A stretch of 64,000 bases of DNA from Maridesulfovibrio hydrothermalis AM13 = DSM 14728 (GTDB lineage: Bacteria; Desulfobacterota; Desulfovibrionia; Desulfovibrionales; Desulfovibrionaceae), in contig NC_020055.1 in the NCBI RefSeq assembly GCF_000331025.1, positions 3,195,370 through 3,259,369 on the forward strand, in the 5' to 3' direction. Position numbers and translations under genes: made by a program. Under the pieces are notes generated by a model. The model saw nothing but the letters and a program-made list of their open reading frames with translations, was not told the DNA's origin and did no database searches. Positions 16,957 through 26,671 of the stretch are shown here, one piece after another (within the stretch, counting starts at the first letter, position 1; every line of letters starts with the position of its first letter).

Positions 16957-19179
16957 ATGTTCTTGAAAAAATATATTATCATTCTTTTACCACTACTTAT
17001 CTTTATTACAGCACTCAGCGGATGTTCAACAAGACAACTGCCAGCTGATATTTCTCCATATGCAATCCCTATCGAGCAAATCCTTGCAACCTCCGGTAAG
17101 AACAAAGAGCAGATTAGTAAATTTCTTGGTAACTTTGAACACAACCCTGAAAAAAGACAATGCGCTCAGTTCATAACGGCCAACCTTCCCCCTTCTGACC
17201 GGACCGGACTGTCAGCAGAATTGCTTACTGAAAATCTGGAATATGCATTTCTAGCCAGAGAATCCACACTCTGGGGCAGAAATGTTTCATGGTCTGATTT
17301 TCAACACTATGTCCTGCCGCACAGAGTCAGTCAGGAGCAGGCTGTAAAATGGCGCAAATTATTCTACAATGAACTGCTGCCCATTGTTTCACAGTGTAAA
17401 TCGCTTGAAGAAGCTATCAGGGCAGTAAACGTATGGTGCTTCTCAAAAACTGGATTTAAATCCACCCAGCGATGGGATCAGAACCCGCTCATGACTATCA
17501 GCAGAGGCTGGGGAAGATGCGAGGAGGCAGTAATTTTCACAGTCTGCGCTTTAAGAAGCGTCGGGATTCCTGCTCGTCAGGCAATGGTTCCGGCATGGCA
17601 GCATTCCAATGACAACCATACATGGACCGAAGTGCTGGTTAACGGTAAATGGCACTACCTAGAATCAGCAAACCCGGATTATGGACTGGACCATGCTTGG
17701 TTCACCGGCTCAACCCGCAAAGCCCCGCTCGTTATTTCATATGCATACGGTCATATTGCCCATTCCAGGTTTCCGGTTCAAAGCCGCCCTTTCGGGTGCA
17801 CGCTTATAAACACCACCGAGCTTTACGCACCGGCAAGCAGCGCCCGGATTCTGGTTACAGATAAAGACAACAATCCGTTACCCGATATAAAAGTATTTAT
17901 CTCGGTGTTCAACTACGCCTCTTTTCGTCCGGTAGCAGCAAAAATCACAGACAAAGACGGCAAAACAGATGTTCTGCTCGGCCCTGGTTCCATGCTGATC
18001 TCCGCAGCGCATGGAAACAGTTCAGCATACGTTGCATCGACATGGATTCCCGGCGAACAGACGAAAAGAAATAACATCCTTTTAAAATTGACCCCCAACA
18101 ATATTCCTGAAGGAAACATCCTTTTCCGCTTTGATTACAAAGATGAATCAGCCCGGAAGGCCCCTCCTAAAAATTCTGAAGGGGCCAGAAAAGCAGAATT
18201 CAACTCGATTAAAAATAAACGGCTGAAAATTTTTGAAGGTATAAATAAAGGTGCTGAATATTTTGACAAAACCCTCGCTCCGGCCATCACAAAGGCAGGT
18301 CTTAACGGACCGCAGATTATGGAAGCTCTTGAAAAGTGTCCTGATGAATATAAGCCGTATTTAATAAAAAACATCAACAAAATGCAGATTGCGGACCTGA
18401 TTACCATTAAAGCAGACGATCTGATCTCCAATGCAATATATGCTGTCCGCGCACGCGAAGACGCGCGTAAAGCCGGCCTTGAGTATGATGAGGACATTTT
18501 CACAAAATATGTACTTAATCAGCGCATTATGTATGAGCAGCTTAGCCCGTGGCGCAAGACTTTATACGACCATTTTAAGCTTTCTGAAAAACTGAAATAT
18601 TCTGAAGCCTTCAAAAACATCCATAATTTCATCATGGATATTCAACAAGTTGCACGCGGTCCGCTGGGCAGCAGCATCAATCCATTAGATGTGTTCAGCT
18701 CCAAAACCTCCACTACTGCCGATGAAATAGGTGTCTTTGCCACAGCTGCAATGAGAGCGTCCGGTATACCGGCACGCTATCTGGATGAACAAGAGTGGAT
18801 CGAATTTTATGATGGTACCAAATGGCAGCCTTTTTTCCCAGCACTGCCAGACATGAACGGGAACAGAAATGCAACCGCTGCAAGCAAAGCTTTTTATGCT
18901 CCGTGGAAAAAAATAAACTTCCGCCTGCCCGGATTTGCCGCAGAAAAAAAAGCACCACAATACTTCAAAGACTTTACAATTTCAAAACTTACAGAGCAGG
19001 CCTATTTCAGCATTATTGAAAAAACGGTCAAAGGACAATTCAATAAAAGCAATAACACTTGGGAAATCTATGTTCCAGACGAAGACCTCTATCTTATAGG
19101 CGCAAAACGAAACAGCAAAAGCGAGCCGTACATCTCTGTTATTAGAATTAAAGGCTCAGGATTTACTTCACCGCGATAG
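16957..19179 (+). CDS. Transglutaminase-like lipoprotein with two related domains
   Basis: A 740-residue predicted lipoprotein: hydrophobic signal (residues 5-20) and lipobox ALSGC with C23. Residues about 150-250 form a transglutaminase/papain-like domain with the catalytic cysteine C188 (GWGRCEEAVIF) and histidine H221 (SNDNHTWTEV). A carboxypeptidase-regulatory-like beta region follows (about 290-370), then a helical charged part. Near residues 585-640 a second segment (STTADEIGVFATAAMRASG, IPARYLDEQEW) matches the same fold but has Thr where the Cys should be, so it looks inactive. It is probably a periplasmic protein- or peptidoglycan-modifying enzyme; the substrate is unknown. It is 68 nt before the GGDEF-EAL gene. 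Confidence 0.75.
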   Translation: MFLKKYIIILLPLLIFITALSGCSTRQLPADISPYAIPIEQILATSGKNKEQISKFLGNFEHNPEKRQCAQFITANLPPSDRTGLSAELLTENLEYAFLARESTLWGRNVSWSDFQHYVLPHRVSQEQAVKWRKLFYNELLPIVSQCKSLEEAIRAVNVWCFSKTGFKSTQRWDQNPLMTISRGWGRCEEAVIFTVCALRSVGIPARQAMVPAWQHSNDNHTWTEVLVNGKWHYLESANPDYGLDHAWFTGSTRKAPLVISYAYGHIAHSRFPVQSRPFGCTLINTTELYAPASSARILVTDKDNNPLPDIKVFISVFNYASFRPVAAKITDKDGKTDVLLGPGSMLISAAHGNSSAYVASTWIPGEQTKRNNILLKLTPNNIPEGNILFRFDYKDESARKAPPKNSEGARKAEFNSIKNKRLKIFEGINKGAEYFDKTLAPAITKAGLNGPQIMEALEKCPDEYKPYLIKNINKMQIADLITIKADDLISNAIYAVRAREDARKAGLEYDEDIFTKYVLNQRIMYEQLSPWRKTLYDHFKLSEKLKYSEAFKNIHNFIMDIQQVARGPLGSSINPLDVFSSKTSTTADEIGVFATAAMRASGIPARYLDEQEWIEFYDGTKWQPFFPALPDMNGNRNATAASKAFYAPWKKINFRLPGFAAEKKAPQYFKDFTISKLTEQAYFSIIEKTVKGQFNKSNNTWEIYVPDEDLYLIGAKRNSKSEPYISVIRIKGSGFTSPR

Positions 19180-19247
19180 CAATTTTTATTCAAAATTTAA
19201 GTACTTAACTTGCACCAAAACAATTTATACAGTATCGATTATTCAAG

Positions 19248-22200
19248 ATGCACGAGATACTAAAAAAACAACTGAAAAATGCCATCGGCAATTCCCAAGA
19301 GGAATTTTCCGAAAATTTAAGCGTTATTATCAATCTTGTAGAAAAAGCCTTCGCAGGTTTTGATGCATCAAGCCTGTCCCCCGGATCTCCTTTTCTCAAA
19401 ATTTTAGATTTTCTGCCCGACCCCGCCTTTTTGATTAATAAGGAGGGAATTGTTGTCGCGTGGAACCCGGCACTGGCTAAAATGACCGGAGTTCCTGCCT
19501 CGGAAGTCATAGGTAAAGGTCATTTTGAGCATATAAAAATTGTGCATGGCAAACGAACTCCCGGACTTATTGATGTCGTCAATGGATGCGATGAAATCGG
19601 GCTGATTGACTACGACGCTATCAGCCGCCGTGGCAATGCCCTTGCAGCGGAAACAAGAATTCAAAATCTTGGCAATCGTAAAAGCACTAATCTCTGGGTG
19701 CAGGCCGCACCGATTACCGACCAAAGCGGACGTACCATCGGGGCGATTGAATCCCTGCGCGATATTTCAGGACGTAAACAAACTGAAAATATCAACCTTA
19801 TTTTATACAAAATTTCAGCAGCGTTAAACTCCACAGCTGATACGGCAACATACCTGAAACTGGTCCATGAAAGCCTTAAACAATTTGTCGAGGCTGAAAA
19901 TTTTTTCGTTGCCACTTATGATGAAGTTCATCAGACACTACAATTCCCGTACTATAGTGATGAAAAAGATCATATTAATTCAGACGAGGTTTTTTCCATT
20001 TGTGATGGCAACTGCTTAAGTGCCAAAGTGATTGAAGCCGGTCACCCTCTGCTGCTTCATGAAGAAGATTTCAGTGACCAGCGCAGCAACAGGATACGTC
20101 ATATTGGTTCCCCGGCTAAATCGTGGCTTGGAGTTCCTCTTAAATATCAAGATCATATTTTAGGTGTGATGACTATCCAGTCATATAAATCTGCGGACAT
20201 CTACAATCATCAAGATATCGATATGATGGTCGCTATCTCCGAACAGATTGCGGCAGCGTTGCAGCGCAGAGAAGCTGAACAGGCTTTACAGGATAGTGAA
20301 AAAAAATTCCGCTCTATTTTTGAAAATGCCACTATTGCTATTTTTCAAATTTCCAGATGCGGCCATCTAGCCGCTGCAAATCCGGCTATGTCCAAAATTA
20401 TGGGATATGACAATGTTGAAATGATGATGGAACGGCAACCGTCAATATTCGACTATATATATGATCGTAAAAATCAGCGTAAATTACTGCGCAAACTGAT
20501 TTCTGACGGCGCAATCAACGGACTGCATCTTCAGGTTAAGCACAAAGATAATCAGGAAAAATGGGTTACTCTTAATGCCCGCACTCTTTATGACAACAGC
20601 GGCAGACCTACCTTATTCACAGGAACCGCATTCGACTCAACTCCTGAAATTGTTGCCGAACGGAAAATTTTTCGCCACAAATCCCGCTTCATGCAGCTGT
20701 TTGAAAGCTCTCCGCAGGCAATTGCACTGACAGATGCAGAAGGCAATGTAGTTGATACGAATAAAGCTTTTACCAATCTTTTCGGCTACAAAACCGAGCA
20801 AATGGCCCCCTGCTGCGAAAACTTAAGCCCCAGCGGACGTGGAAAGTTAAAATCCGTACTAAAAGAAATCCTCAGTGGTGAAACTTACCGCAACGAAGAG
20901 CTGCGTAAAGATAAAAACGGAAATCTGATCCCCGTTTCGGTTCTGGGATATCCTTTTATGTACAATAATGAAATCTCCGGTGCATTTATAATTTACGATG
21001 ATATCTCCCAGCGCAAAGAATATGAACGCAAGCTTTCCCATCAGTCACTGCATGACTCCTTGACGGGCATGCCCAACCGTACCCTTTTTTTAGAGCGTTT
21101 AGAACAAACACTGACTCGCTCACAGCAAAATCAGGACCACAATTTTGCTGTACTCATGCTCGATATTGATATGTTTAAACGCATCAATGACAGTCTGGGA
21201 CATCAGGCCGGGGACAACTTGCTTATTGAAGTAGGACAGCGGATTAAAAAATGCGTGCGCAATGTCGATACTGTTGCCCGCATGGGCGGTGACGAATTTG
21301 CAGTATTAATTGATGGATTCAATACCCATCAACAAGTAATCCAGATCATCAGAGATATCCGCAACGCTATCTGTGTTCCAGTAAAAATTTCCTCTAAAGA
21401 AATTGTAATCAGTTCCAGCATCGGCATAGTCTTTAAAACTTCAAACTATGAACATCCTGAACATATTGTCCGCGATGCTGATATCAGCATGTACAAGGCT
21501 AAAGAACAGGGCGTTAATAAGTTCAAAGTTTTCAATAAGGCTATGCACGAAAAGGCCCTTAAAAGCCTGCTGATTGAAACAGAAATCAGGCAGGGAATTC
21601 CTGAAAATGAATTTTTCCCATACTTCCAGCCAGTATACTGTCTGCACAGCAAGCGTCTGGCCGGATTTGAAGCGTTGGTCCGCTGGAACCACCCACAGCG
21701 CGGTTTTCTTACACCTGACCAGATAATCCCCGTAGCAGAAGAAACCGGATTAATCGTGGAGCTTGACCGCATGGTTATGCTCGAAGCATGTCACTGCCTG
21801 TCCAGCTGGCTTAAACGCCACCCCGCTGCGAGCGATCTTTTCCTGACTGTAAATCTTTCACCCAGCCAACTTTCAAAACCTGATCTTGCTGAAGCTATAG
21901 AAAAAATCCTTTATGATACCGGAGTATCCTCCAAAAATATCAAGCTCGAAATAACTGAATCGGCCATAATGGAGCGCAACACAGCCTCTTCTCAGAACCT
22001 CAAAAGAATTGAGGAGATGGGCATTAAACTGGCCGTTGATGATTTCGGAACCGGCTACTCGTCCCTTGCTCAGTTGCAACGCTTTCCAGCTTCTACTGTT
22101 AAAGTCGACCGCTCTTTTGTCAGCAGAATGGCCGAAGACCACGAGTCACTTGAAATTGTCAGGGCCGTCAACGCCCTAGGGCACAGTCTGAGCATGGATG

Positions 22201-22370
22201 TTATCGCTGAGGGGGTTGAAACCAGACAGCAGCTTATCCTGCTCAAGCAAATAGGTTGCGACTACGTACAGGGGTTCTACTTTGACAAGCCCCAGACAAA
22301 AGAAGACGCTGAAAAACTTGTGAAAATGCGCGCCGAAGGATTTTGCCCTCCGGGTTTAACCTCCATGTAA
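19248..22370 (+). CDS. PAS-GAF-PAS-PAS-GGDEF-EAL signalling protein
   Basis: A 1040-residue c-di-GMP enzyme without transmembrane segments. Order: PAS (about 48-170), GAF (about 180-345), PAS (350-470), PAS (480-600), GGDEF (605-770), EAL (785-1030). The cyclase site RMGGDEFAVLI is intact, with an RNVD inhibitory-site pattern before it. The phosphodiesterase motifs are also intact: FEALVRWNHP, the DDFGTGYSSL loop, KVDRSF and IAEGVET. Both activities are therefore possible and the net direction cannot be read from sequence. PAS and GAF domains suggest redox, gas or small-ligand sensing. It may share a transcript with the lipoprotein upstream. Confidence 0.92.
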   Translation: MHEILKKQLKNAIGNSQEEFSENLSVIINLVEKAFAGFDASSLSPGSPFLKILDFLPDPAFLINKEGIVVAWNPALAKMTGVPASEVIGKGHFEHIKIVHGKRTPGLIDVVNGCDEIGLIDYDAISRRGNALAAETRIQNLGNRKSTNLWVQAAPITDQSGRTIGAIESLRDISGRKQTENINLILYKISAALNSTADTATYLKLVHESLKQFVEAENFFVATYDEVHQTLQFPYYSDEKDHINSDEVFSICDGNCLSAKVIEAGHPLLLHEEDFSDQRSNRIRHIGSPAKSWLGVPLKYQDHILGVMTIQSYKSADIYNHQDIDMMVAISEQIAAALQRREAEQALQDSEKKFRSIFENATIAIFQISRCGHLAAANPAMSKIMGYDNVEMMMERQPSIFDYIYDRKNQRKLLRKLISDGAINGLHLQVKHKDNQEKWVTLNARTLYDNSGRPTLFTGTAFDSTPEIVAERKIFRHKSRFMQLFESSPQAIALTDAEGNVVDTNKAFTNLFGYKTEQMAPCCENLSPSGRGKLKSVLKEILSGETYRNEELRKDKNGNLIPVSVLGYPFMYNNEISGAFIIYDDISQRKEYERKLSHQSLHDSLTGMPNRTLFLERLEQTLTRSQQNQDHNFAVLMLDIDMFKRINDSLGHQAGDNLLIEVGQRIKKCVRNVDTVARMGGDEFAVLIDGFNTHQQVIQIIRDIRNAICVPVKISSKEIVISSSIGIVFKTSNYEHPEHIVRDADISMYKAKEQGVNKFKVFNKAMHEKALKSLLIETEIRQGIPENEFFPYFQPVYCLHSKRLAGFEALVRWNHPQRGFLTPDQIIPVAEETGLIVELDRMVMLEACHCLSSWLKRHPAASDLFLTVNLSPSQLSKPDLAEAIEKILYDTGVSSKNIKLEITESAIMERNTASSQNLKRIEEMGIKLAVDDFGTGYSSLAQLQRFPASTVKVDRSFVSRMAEDHESLEIVRAVNALGHSLSMDVIAEGVETRQQLILLKQIGCDYVQGFYFDKPQTKEDAEKLVKMRAEGFCPPGLTSM

Positions 22371-22483
22371 AAAATTTTCTACCCGCCTTTCTTATTTATC
22401 CCTGTACAGGCATACCCGCTTGTTAGCGGATTCTTTTACGTGTATATTTTGTAAAAATGAATACAGCTTACACAGGAGCGATG

Positions 22484-22963
22484 ATGAAACATACAATTTC
22501 TGCACTTGTAAAAAACAGACCCGGCGTTCTGGCTGAATCTTCTACAGCCTTCCATAACAACAGCATCAACATTACTTCAATTTCCTGCGGTGAAACTGAA
22601 AACATGGAAGTGTCACGGATGGTCATCTGCGCCGAGGGAAGCGATGAAGATATCGCAAAAGTAACAAAAGACCTGCAGGCTATGGACTTTGTAATTAAAC
22701 TCGATGATCTCGCCCGCAAAGAATTTGTGGACCGCGAACTGGTACTCATCAAGGTTGATGTCAACAAAGACTCCATGTCTCAAATCATGCAGATTTTTGA
22801 AGTTTTCCGGGCTGATGTTGTCGGCATGGGCCAGAAAACCATTACCGTTGAACTAAGCGGAGATCAGGAACGGGTTGAAGGGCTTATCAAAATACTGCAC
22901 CCCTTCGGTATTAAAAGTATGTGTCGTACAGGAATGATTGCCCTGAAACGAGGCGACGAATAA
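22484..22963 (+). CDS. IlvH-like acetolactate synthase regulatory subunit (orphan)
   Basis: A 159-residue protein of the acetolactate synthase small-subunit family. The N-terminal ACT domain is clear (HTISALVKNRPGVLAESSTAF, NITSISCGETE), followed by the C-terminal regulatory half. In the classic enzyme it binds valine and activates IlvB. No ilvB or ilvC is adjacent. The start is the second of two in-frame ATGs (22481 and 22484) after AGGAG; an ATG at 22457 is too far from a ribosome site. The next gene begins 71 nt downstream and is a phosphate acyltransferase, so it may instead be an amino-acid sensor for another pathway. Confidence 0.85.
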   Translation: MKHTISALVKNRPGVLAESSTAFHNNSINITSISCGETENMEVSRMVICAEGSDEDIAKVTKDLQAMDFVIKLDDLARKEFVDRELVLIKVDVNKDSMSQIMQIFEVFRADVVGMGQKTITVELSGDQERVEGLIKILHPFGIKSMCRTGMIALKRGDE

Positions 22964-23034
22964 ATTTGTCAGAAGAAGCCAGAATCACAGGCCATACAGA
23001 ACCGGATATTTCAGAAAAATTAAAAGGTGCGCCC

Positions 23035-23946
23035 ATGACCATCACCTCACTGGACGACATTATTGAAGCAGTGCGCAAGAACGGGAAAAAAACAAGAGTG
23101 GCAATTGCCCCTTGTGCCGAAGAATTTGTCATGCGCTCAGCACTGACAGCTCATCAGGAAGGCATTGCAGAGCCTGTTTTCATAGGCAACAAAAAAAAAG
23201 CATTTTCTGTTGCTAAGCAACACGGCATGAAAATTGACGACTGTGAATTTTATGAAGAAAATGATGACGCACAAGCTGTCAACAAGGCTGTTTCCTTATT
23301 TAATGAAGGAAAAACAGACCTCATAATGAAAGGGCTGATCAGCACCAGCGTAATATTAAAAGCCATACTCAACAAACAGACCGGCGTTCCGACCAAAGGA
23401 ATTATCAGTCATGTTTCAGCTTTTGAATCACCTGAGGGGGATAGACTTATCCTGCTGACCGATGCCGGAGTCAACATCAAACCGAACCTGCAGCGTAAGA
23501 CTGATATCCTGCGTAACGCACTTGATGTAGCCCGCAAACTTGGTATCGAGCAGCCCAAAGCAGCAATCCTTGCTGCAACTGAAAAAGTAAACTATCCGGC
23601 CATGCCTGCCACTCTTGATGCTGATATCATGGCTAAAATGTCTGCTGAAGGAGCTTTTGGTGATGCCCGTGTAACCGGCCCCCTTGCCCTCGACCTTGCA
23701 CTTTCAATTTCTGCAGCTGCCTGCAAAGGAATCAACGATCCGGTTGCCGGAAGCGCGGATATTCTACTCACCCCGGAAATTGAGAGCGGAAATATTCTCT
23801 ACAAGGCTCTAACAACCATTGCAGGCAAAACACTCGCCAGTGTGGTTGTAGGCAGTGCTGTTCCTATTGTGGTTCCTTCACGGGGAGATTCAGACAGTTC
23901 TAAATTCAACTCTATTGCTCTGGCATGTTATCTGGCTGGATATTAA
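23035..23946 (+). CDS. Phosphate acyltransferase (phosphotransbutyrylase/PTA family)
   Basis: A 303-residue enzyme of the phosphate acetyl/butyryltransferase family, converting acyl-CoA and phosphate to acyl-phosphate. The typical pattern is seen: PVFIGNKKKA, LIMKGLISTSVILKAILN, LTDAGVNIKPNLQRK, and the C-terminal substrate-site region SADILLTPEIESGNILYK. Its length fits the short butyryl-type enzymes better than Pta. ATG 23035 has AAAGGTG 7 nt upstream; longer in-frame GTG or TTG starts overlap or touch the ilvH-like gene. No acyl kinase is adjacent. A terminator follows. Confidence 0.85.
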   Translation: MTITSLDDIIEAVRKNGKKTRVAIAPCAEEFVMRSALTAHQEGIAEPVFIGNKKKAFSVAKQHGMKIDDCEFYEENDDAQAVNKAVSLFNEGKTDLIMKGLISTSVILKAILNKQTGVPTKGIISHVSAFESPEGDRLILLTDAGVNIKPNLQRKTDILRNALDVARKLGIEQPKAAILAATEKVNYPAMPATLDADIMAKMSAEGAFGDARVTGPLALDLALSISAAACKGINDPVAGSADILLTPEIESGNILYKALTTIAGKTLASVVVGSAVPIVVPSRGDSDSSKFNSIALACYLAGY

Positions 23947-23974
23947 CAATCACACTCATATCATATAAATAGTT

Positions 23975-24015
23975 AAAAGCTCTGTTATTTACCCAAAAAT
24001 AACAGAGCTTTTTTT
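23975..24015 (+). terminator. Intrinsic terminator after the phosphate acyltransferase gene
   Basis: A perfect 16-bp stem (AAAAGCTCTGTTATTT at 23975-23990 and its complement at 23997-24012), 6-nt loop, T-tract. Confidence 0.9.
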
Positions 24016-24087
24016 GCATATTACACCCTTTCTAAATAAGCATTCATCTACATTGACAATTTTTGCAATTCTACGCATATTATATCA

Positions 24088-24882
24088 ATGGAAAAACAAT
24101 TCATAATCCGTAAATATTTCATACAATTCATTATCGTTACCATTACTGTAATCAGCTTTATCTGCCCTGCCAACTCAATAGCAGGGCAACGCCTTTTTTT
24201 TGCAACTGACTCTTTCGCTCCATATTTATATCCGGACAACGGTAAAACTACCGGTATAATATATAAACTGATGGAACTCACTTTTAAGGAAATGAGAATC
24301 CCCTTCTCTGTTGCTCACTTTCCATGGAAACGTGCTTTACTCATGGCGGAAACCTGCACATCTGACGGTATCCCCTGCGCACTTAAAACTACTGCACGGA
24401 CCGAAAAATTATTTTACCCAGAGGAACCCCTGATAACGACTGAAATCGTAATATTTTACCGCACTGACACCAATTTTACATATAAAAACTTCTCATCACT
24501 GAAGGGTAAAAAAATCGGAGCCATAAGGGGATACTCATATGGTGAAAGGTTTGATCAAAGTACAATTTTTAAAAAAGAATATGGAAACTCACTAGAACAG
24601 AATTTCAGAAAGATGCTGGCCGGAAGACTGGATCTAGTCGTGGCGTACAAGACTCCGGGAATCTTCAAACGTCACCTTTACGAAATGGACAATAGAATTT
24701 CTTATTCTGATACACCAATACATAAGGCCCCTGTATACTTGGCTTTCAGCAAAAAAGAAGGACATGCCGAGCTTGCAGAAAATTTTACTGACGCACTTGT
24801 CAAAGTCAAAAAAAGTGCATCATGCAGAGAAGAGATGAAAAAACTCGGTCTCCCACCGGGAGTTTCCACACCATGCAACTGA
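24088..24882 (+). CDS. Periplasmic solute-binding protein, family 3 type (paralogue 1)
   Basis: A 264-residue secreted protein: basic N-terminus, hydrophobic signal helix (about residues 10-30) and a cleavage region near SIAGQR. The mature part has the two-lobed fold of the SBP_bac_3 family (FATDSFAPYLYPDNGKTTGI, SSLKGKKIGAIRGYSYG). It shares layout and many residues with the next gene (FPWKRALLMAE against LPWKRALMLAE, YPEEPL, KGxxxGxxxGYxYG, and an S/TPC C-terminus), so the two are recent duplicates. No ABC permease or ATPase is adjacent. Such orphan binding proteins may work with a distant transporter or a sensor. The ligand is unknown. Confidence 0.82.
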   Translation: MEKQFIIRKYFIQFIIVTITVISFICPANSIAGQRLFFATDSFAPYLYPDNGKTTGIIYKLMELTFKEMRIPFSVAHFPWKRALLMAETCTSDGIPCALKTTARTEKLFYPEEPLITTEIVIFYRTDTNFTYKNFSSLKGKKIGAIRGYSYGERFDQSTIFKKEYGNSLEQNFRKMLAGRLDLVVAYKTPGIFKRHLYEMDNRISYSDTPIHKAPVYLAFSKKEGHAELAENFTDALVKVKKSASCREEMKKLGLPPGVSTPCN

Positions 24883-25155
24883 CCACTTTCAATTTTATTC
24901 AAACTGAATTAAATTTAAAAAGCTGTGAACAGGACTAAATTTAGGTTTTAAACATCAACATTGACTTATTTAATAATTATACCCATATTAAAATAAGAAA
25001 AGTTTTTTTGCAGATTCTGCATGCCGCCATGCAACGGTCCCTTTAAAAGTTAATCAGTCAGAAGCCAGCTGCCCCCTCCTTTCCAACACAAATAACAAAA
25101 GATTATAAAAAACATGTAAAATCTAATTAATTTAAAATATAACACCTAAATATAT
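24883..25155. other. AT-rich gap between the two binding-protein genes
   Basis: A 273-bp AT-rich stretch without a protein gene or a clear terminator hairpin. Presence of a long gap between the paralogues suggests each has its own promoter. Confidence 0.5.
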
Positions 25156-25929
25156 ATGAATGATAAAAAACTAATTTTATCCATAGGTTTAATTTTATTA
25201 CTTTTTACATGCCTACCTGCGTCGGCAGCAAAAAGACTCACCTTTGTAACCGACCCATTTCCACCATATTATTATACCGAAAACGGAACGACCAAAGGGC
25301 TGCAATACGAACTAGCAGCACTTGTTTTTAAAAAAATGAAAATTCCGTTCGAAATAAAATTTCTTCCCTGGAAACGTGCCTTGATGCTGGCTGAATCATC
25401 GCAAGCAGACGGCGTTTTCGGATTAAGACAAACCAGAGACCGCAAACGCTGGCTGCTTTATCCCGAAGAACCGCTAATGAATGTTCGAACCGTAATCTTT
25501 CACCGGGCAGATAATCCTTTTGAGTATAACGGAATCAACTCGCTTAAAGGAAAAACAGTCGGCATTACCAAGGGATATACTTACGGCAAAACTTTCGACA
25601 ACAGCACTTTGTTCATCAAAGAAGAGGTTGCTTCGCTAAGGCTCAATTTTTTGAAACTGATCGCAGGACGAGTTGACGTTGTTGCTGGGTACAAGGCGGT
25701 AGGAGTGTACACCCTGCAAAAAATGAATCTCGCCGATAAAATAGTTTTCTCCCACACCCCTGTTCAAGAAATACCAATGTATGTCGGTTTCTCTAAATTT
25801 CCGGCATCTGAAAAAATATCGAAAGAATTCAGCAGGACACTCAAAGAAATCCGCAACTCACCGGAATGTTTAAAACTTATGAAACGTCTCCAAATACCTG
25901 TTGAAATCACAACCCCCTGTTATGAATAA
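25156..25929 (+). CDS. Periplasmic solute-binding protein, family 3 type (paralogue 2)
   Basis: A 257-residue protein with a signal peptide (basic MNDKK, hydrophobic LILSIGLILLLFTCLPAS, cleavage near SAAKR). The mature domain follows the same plan as the preceding paralogue: FVTDPFPPYYYTENGTTKGL, LPWKRALMLAESSQADG, YPEEPLMN, SLKGKTVGITKGYTYG. Polar-amino-acid binding is the commonest role in the family, but ligand residues are not diagnostic here. It is followed 94 nt later by a YheO-type regulator, which could control the pair; that is inference. Confidence 0.82.
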   Translation: MNDKKLILSIGLILLLFTCLPASAAKRLTFVTDPFPPYYYTENGTTKGLQYELAALVFKKMKIPFEIKFLPWKRALMLAESSQADGVFGLRQTRDRKRWLLYPEEPLMNVRTVIFHRADNPFEYNGINSLKGKTVGITKGYTYGKTFDNSTLFIKEEVASLRLNFLKLIAGRVDVVAGYKAVGVYTLQKMNLADKIVFSHTPVQEIPMYVGFSKFPASEKISKEFSRTLKEIRNSPECLKLMKRLQIPVEITTPCYE

Positions 25930-26023
25930 ATTTTCCATCCGTATTTATTATACAAAATAAGCTTGACCCTCAAATTTGCTAAATGTAAATCTTTTTATAT
26001 TTTGTAAAATATCAGGAGTTATA

Positions 26024-26629
26024 ATGAGCTTTCTTAAACCTTTTATTCCAGTTGTAAATGCGGTCAGCGCTCTTTTACACCCTCACGCCGAGGTCGTAAT
26101 CCACGATTTGGAAACAAATAAAATTTTTCATATCACTAACAGCTTCTCCCGCCGGAAAGCAGGTGACCAGTCTCTTCTAAGCAGCCCGCTATCCAGAATG
26201 GGAAAAGATCTGGTATACCCCCCGTACAGTAAAGCCGGAACAAAAGGTGAAACAATCCGCTCAGTTTCAGCTGTCCTGAAAAATCAGGAAGGCGAAAGCA
26301 AAGGGCTGCTTTGCATCAATATGGACGTATCCAAATTTGAAAAAGCACGAGAATTGATCGGCACTATTCTCGGCGGTATGGACAGCCCGAAGATGGAAAG
26401 TGAGCTATTTGCTTACGACTGGCGGGAACAGATGAACCTGCTTTTCAAAGAATTTCTCATGGATAAAAACATCGGGCCGGAAGCTATGAACAGAACTGAC
26501 CGCAAAGAATTTGTTCACCTGTTAAAGGAAAAAGGACTGCTTCAAGCCCGTAAATCGGTTGGATACTTAGCCGACATACTTAATGTCACAAAGGCAACCA
26601 TATACAATTATTTAAATGATTCCCCATAA
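26024..26629 (+). CDS. YheO-like PAS domain transcriptional regulator
   Basis: A 201-residue protein with an N-terminal YheO-type PAS-like domain (about residues 5-120; FIPVVNAVSALLHPHAEVV, KGLLCINMDVSKFEKAREL) and a C-terminal helix-turn-helix (about 155-198; DRKEFVHLLKEKGLLQAR, VGYLADILNVTKATIYNYL). The domain pair is that of the HTH_22/DauR-type regulators. An ATG at 26024 with AGGAG 6 nt upstream is the start; the upstream TTG frame from 25976 is unlikely. In relatives the gene controls amino-acid racemisation or catabolism, so a link to the binding proteins is plausible. Confidence 0.85.
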   Translation: MSFLKPFIPVVNAVSALLHPHAEVVIHDLETNKIFHITNSFSRRKAGDQSLLSSPLSRMGKDLVYPPYSKAGTKGETIRSVSAVLKNQEGESKGLLCINMDVSKFEKARELIGTILGGMDSPKMESELFAYDWREQMNLLFKEFLMDKNIGPEAMNRTDRKEFVHLLKEKGLLQARKSVGYLADILNVTKATIYNYLNDSP

Positions 26630-26671
26630 GGCTACCTCCTCACACGCAGACATACGAACCTCGACCCAGAT

